Shown: one piece after another, positions 5,474-6,925 of the stretch
Numbering within the stretch: the stretch's first letter is position 1
How the letters are laid out: each line of letters opens with the position of its first letter
Source: Actinomycetota bacterium
GTDB taxonomy: Bacteria > Actinomycetota > Acidimicrobiia > IMCC26256 > BP-133
DNA length: 6,925 nucleotides
Direction: 5' to 3'
Assembly (NCBI GenBank): GCA_030838815.1
Contig: JAUZEX010000167.1
Span: 1 to 6,925, forward strand
The notes under the pieces: generated by a model
What the model was told of the DNA's origin: nothing
The model's input: only the letters and a program-made list of their open reading frames with translations
Database searches by the model: none
Program-made: the position numbers and the translations under genes

Positions 5474-5799
5474 TGTTGGCGCTCTTCAGCCTGCTGGGCG
5501 GCGCCGCCCTGGCGCTGCTCCTGCGGCCGTCGGTGTCGCCGGACCAGTCCCGCTATCTGGCCATGGCCGTGGTGGCGGCCATCGACTCGTCATTCGGGGG
5601 ACTGCGGGCCCATCTCGAGCAGACGTTCTCCGACCGGTTGTTCGTGCTGGCTTTTGTCAGCAACGCGGCGGTGGCCGTTCTGCTGGTGTGGATCGGCGAC
5701 CAGTTGAGCGCCGATCTGTCGACCGCGGTGGCGGTCGTGTTCGGCGTGCGGATATTCCAGAACGTGGCGGCCGTCCGTCGCCATGTCTTCGGTGGCTGA
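5473..5799 (+). CDS. sbp: Small basic protein Sbp, DUF1290 family (108 aa)
   Basis: This small integral membrane protein has three hydrophobic segments (about 2-17, 27-36 and 53-70, with another weaker one at 80-98) and the family core SPDQSRYLAMAVVAAIDSSF followed by GGLRA. The length is typical of DUF1290 (about 110 aa). It corresponds to Rv1824 by position, between two DUF881 genes. Two adjacent ATGs exist at 5470 and 5473. The second is preferred because GGGAGG (5461-5466) is 6 nt from it and only 3 nt from the first. The function is unknown; in Bacillus the homologue lies next to ftsA/ftsZ, which hints at division or envelope work. Confidence 0.88.
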   Translation: MLALFSLLGGAALALLLRPSVSPDQSRYLAMAVVAAIDSSFGGLRAHLEQTFSDRLFVLAFVSNAAVAVLLVWIGDQLSADLSTAVAVVFGVRIFQNVAAVRRHVFGG

Positions 5800-6598
5800 C
5801 GCCGAGGCCGCTCTTCCCCTGCCGCCGGCGGCGGGCGAGCCGGTCCGCCCGCCGCGGCGCCGGCCCCGGCGGCGCCCGTCCGATCAGGCCGGCGAGGGCG
5901 GCTCCGGCGGCGCCCCCCGGCCGCTGGCGGCCAAGGCCCTGGTGGCGCTGTCGGTCGGGGTGGTGGGGTTCTTCGTCGCCGCCCAGCTCGGAACGACGCG
6001 CCGCAGCCCCGAGCACCTCGCCGCCGAGAGCGAATCGGACCTGACCCGGATCTTCGCCTCCCTCAACGAGGAGAGCGCCGCCCTTCGCGACGAGATCTCC
6101 CAGCTCCGACTCGAGCTGGCCGCGCTGCAGTCCTCGGCCGAACGCGACCAGTTGGCCCGCGACGCCGCCGAGCGGCAGCTGTCCGACCTGCAGATCCTGG
6201 CCGGCGTGGTGCCCGCCCGGGGGCCGGGGGTGGCGGTGCACATCACCGACCCGAAGGGGGCGTTCGAATTTCAGCTCCTCCTCGATCTGGTGCAGGAACT
6301 GCGCGACGCGGGCGCCGAGGCGATCGCCGTCAACGGCCGGCGCGTCGGCGGCACCACCGCCTTCTCCCGCCAGCACGATGCCGTCACGGTCGACGGGCAG
6401 GAGGTGCAGCAGCCCTACGACGTGCTGGCCATCGGCGACCCGGCGACCCTCGAGGTGGGCCTGCGGATCCCCGGTGGCGCGGTCGACACCCTCGACGCCC
6501 TCGACGGCACGAAGGTGGGCGTCGAACGCCGCAGCGATCTCCGGGTGCCCGCCCTCGACCACCCCCCGGCATTCAAGGCGGCCCACCCGCTGGAGTAG
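5783..6598 (+). CDS. DUF881 membrane-anchored protein, second copy (271 aa)
   Basis: This is a second DUF881 protein, matching Rv1825 by position. Residues 1-48 are a Pro/Arg-rich, positively charged N-terminal tail, presumably cytosolic. One membrane segment follows (about 50-69), then a coiled coil (about 75-135, many Glu/Arg/Leu/Ala), then the DUF881 domain (about 138-260) with GPGVAVHITD, the LRDAGAEAIAVNGRRVGGTT stretch and QPYDVLAIGDP. It differs from the first copy in its long basic tail and longer coiled coil, so the two may form a hetero-oligomer; that is inference. The ATG at 5783 lies 17 bp inside sbp. A GTG at 5792, in frame and also within sbp, is an alternative start. No clear ribosome site is seen, so coupling to sbp is likely. 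Confidence 0.9.
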   Translation: MSSVADAEAALPLPPAAGEPVRPPRRRPRRRPSDQAGEGGSGGAPRPLAAKALVALSVGVVGFFVAAQLGTTRRSPEHLAAESESDLTRIFASLNEESAALRDEISQLRLELAALQSSAERDQLARDAAERQLSDLQILAGVVPARGPGVAVHITDPKGAFEFQLLLDLVQELRDAGAEAIAVNGRRVGGTTAFSRQHDAVTVDGQEVQQPYDVLAIGDPATLEVGLRIPGGAVDTLDALDGTKVGVERRSDLRVPALDHPPAFKAAHPLE

Positions 6599-6601
6599 GG
6601 G

Positions 6602-6607
6602 TAGGGT
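6602..6607 (+). promoter_or_regulatory. -10-like box for gcvH (leaderless)
   Basis: TAGGGT ends 8 nt before the gcvH ATG in a 17-nt gap that has no Shine-Dalgarno. It resembles the TAGGTA/TAGGTT boxes of the secreted-protein genes and fits a leaderless start. No good -35 is visible, so co-transcription from upstream remains possible. Confidence 0.4.
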
Positions 6608-6615
6608 CCCCGTCC

Positions 6616-6925
6616 ATGAATTTCCCTGACGAGCTCCGCTACACCCAGGAGCACGAGTGGGTGCGCGTCGACGGCACCACCGCCCGGGTGGGGATCACCG
6701 ACTACGCCCAGGACGCCCTCGGCGACGTGGTCTACGTCGACCTGCCCGAGGTCGGCGCCACCGTGGCGGCCATGGCCTCCTGCTGCGAGGTCGAGTCCAC
6801 GAAATCGGTGTCGGAGATCTTCTCGCCCGTGTCGGGCACGGTCTCCGAGGTGAACTCCGACCTGACCGACACCCCGCAGATGATCAACGAGGACCCGTAC
6901 GGCAAAGGCTGGATCTTCGCCGTCG
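6616..6925 (+). CDS. gcvH: Glycine cleavage system H protein, 5' part (cut by window end)
   Basis: GcvH is the lipoylated carrier that shuttles the aminomethyl group between the P, T and L proteins of the glycine cleavage system in the cytosol. The first 103 of roughly 125-130 residues are present. The family pattern is clear: YTQEHEWVRV (9-18), VGITDYAQDALGDVVYVDLP (25-44), the lipoyl site EVESTKSVSEI with Lys63 as the predicted lipoylated residue, SPVSGTVSEVN, and DPYGKGWIF. The ESTKSVS form is the usual actinobacterial version. Cys56-Cys57 occupy the place where many homologues have Phe-Gly or similar. Its place after DUF881/sbp/DUF881 matches Rv1826; garA would be expected next if the synteny continues. 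Confidence 0.95.
   Translation, partial: MNFPDELRYTQEHEWVRVDGTTARVGITDYAQDALGDVVYVDLPEVGATVAAMASCCEVESTKSVSEIFSPVSGTVSEVNSDLTDTPQMINEDPYGKGWIFAV

Noticed and set aside
6778..6816. Cys-Cys just before the lipoyl site and ESTKS instead of ESVKA in GcvH, as a sign of a modified enzyme
   Set aside because: ESTKSVS is the usual actinobacterial form, and the lipoyl Lys63 and flanking acidic residues are kept. The two Cys are a minor substitution.
1..6925. CRISPR array, tRNA/rRNA genes, transposase or insertion-sequence ends, phage genes
   Set aside because: I looked on both strands and saw no regularly spaced repeats, tRNA-like cloverleaf, mobile-element gene or terminal inverted repeats. The repetitive look of 1-1130 comes from Tyr/Gly/Asp codons in two protein genes.

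Overview
The window is GC-rich double-stranded bacterial DNA that looks like a chromosomal segment of an actinobacterium. The clues are the gene order pgsA / DUF881 / small basic protein / DUF881 / gcvH, which matches the Mycobacterium tuberculosis block Rv1822-Rv1826, the actinobacterial form of the GcvH lipoyl site (ESTKSVS), GTG starts, and several starts that look leaderless. Acidimicrobiia or a similar deep-branching lineage is my inference and is not proven by the sequence.

Left third (1-1360, minus strand): two tandem paralogous genes encode small secreted proteins. Each has a 24-residue signal peptide, a His/Asp/Arg/Gly-rich hydrophilic segment, and a very tyrosine-rich C-terminal part with four cysteines. 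I recognise no named family. Each gene has its own copy of a nearly identical promoter block (571-621 and 1281-1330). The upstream gene of the pair is followed by a perfect 14-bp hairpin. The leader of the second gene is about 100 nt longer than that of the first and can form two hairpins.

Centre (1361-1612): a 72-codon conserved-looking small gene lies on the minus strand, divergent from pgsA. Only 33 bp separate the two start codons, and -10-like boxes for both directions sit inside that gap, so both may be leaderless.

Right two thirds (1613-6925, plus strand): a tightly packed set of genes. It starts with a CDP-alcohol phosphatidyltransferase (PgsA-like). An 835-aa fusion follows, joining a sugar-1-phosphate nucleotidyltransferase, a left-handed beta-helix and a phosphohexomutase-like region; it overlaps pgsA by 4 bases (GTGA). 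Next come a DUF881 membrane protein, the small basic protein Sbp (DUF1290), a second DUF881 protein, and the 5' part of gcvH, cut by the window edge. Together these genes suggest envelope functions (phospholipid and sugar-nucleotide supply plus a membrane-anchored DUF881/Sbp set) next to the glycine cleavage H protein. The most unusual points are the undescribed tyrosine/cysteine-rich secreted pair with its duplicated promoter, and the fusion enzyme whose phosphohexomutase half has lost recognisable catalytic residues in all four active-site loops.
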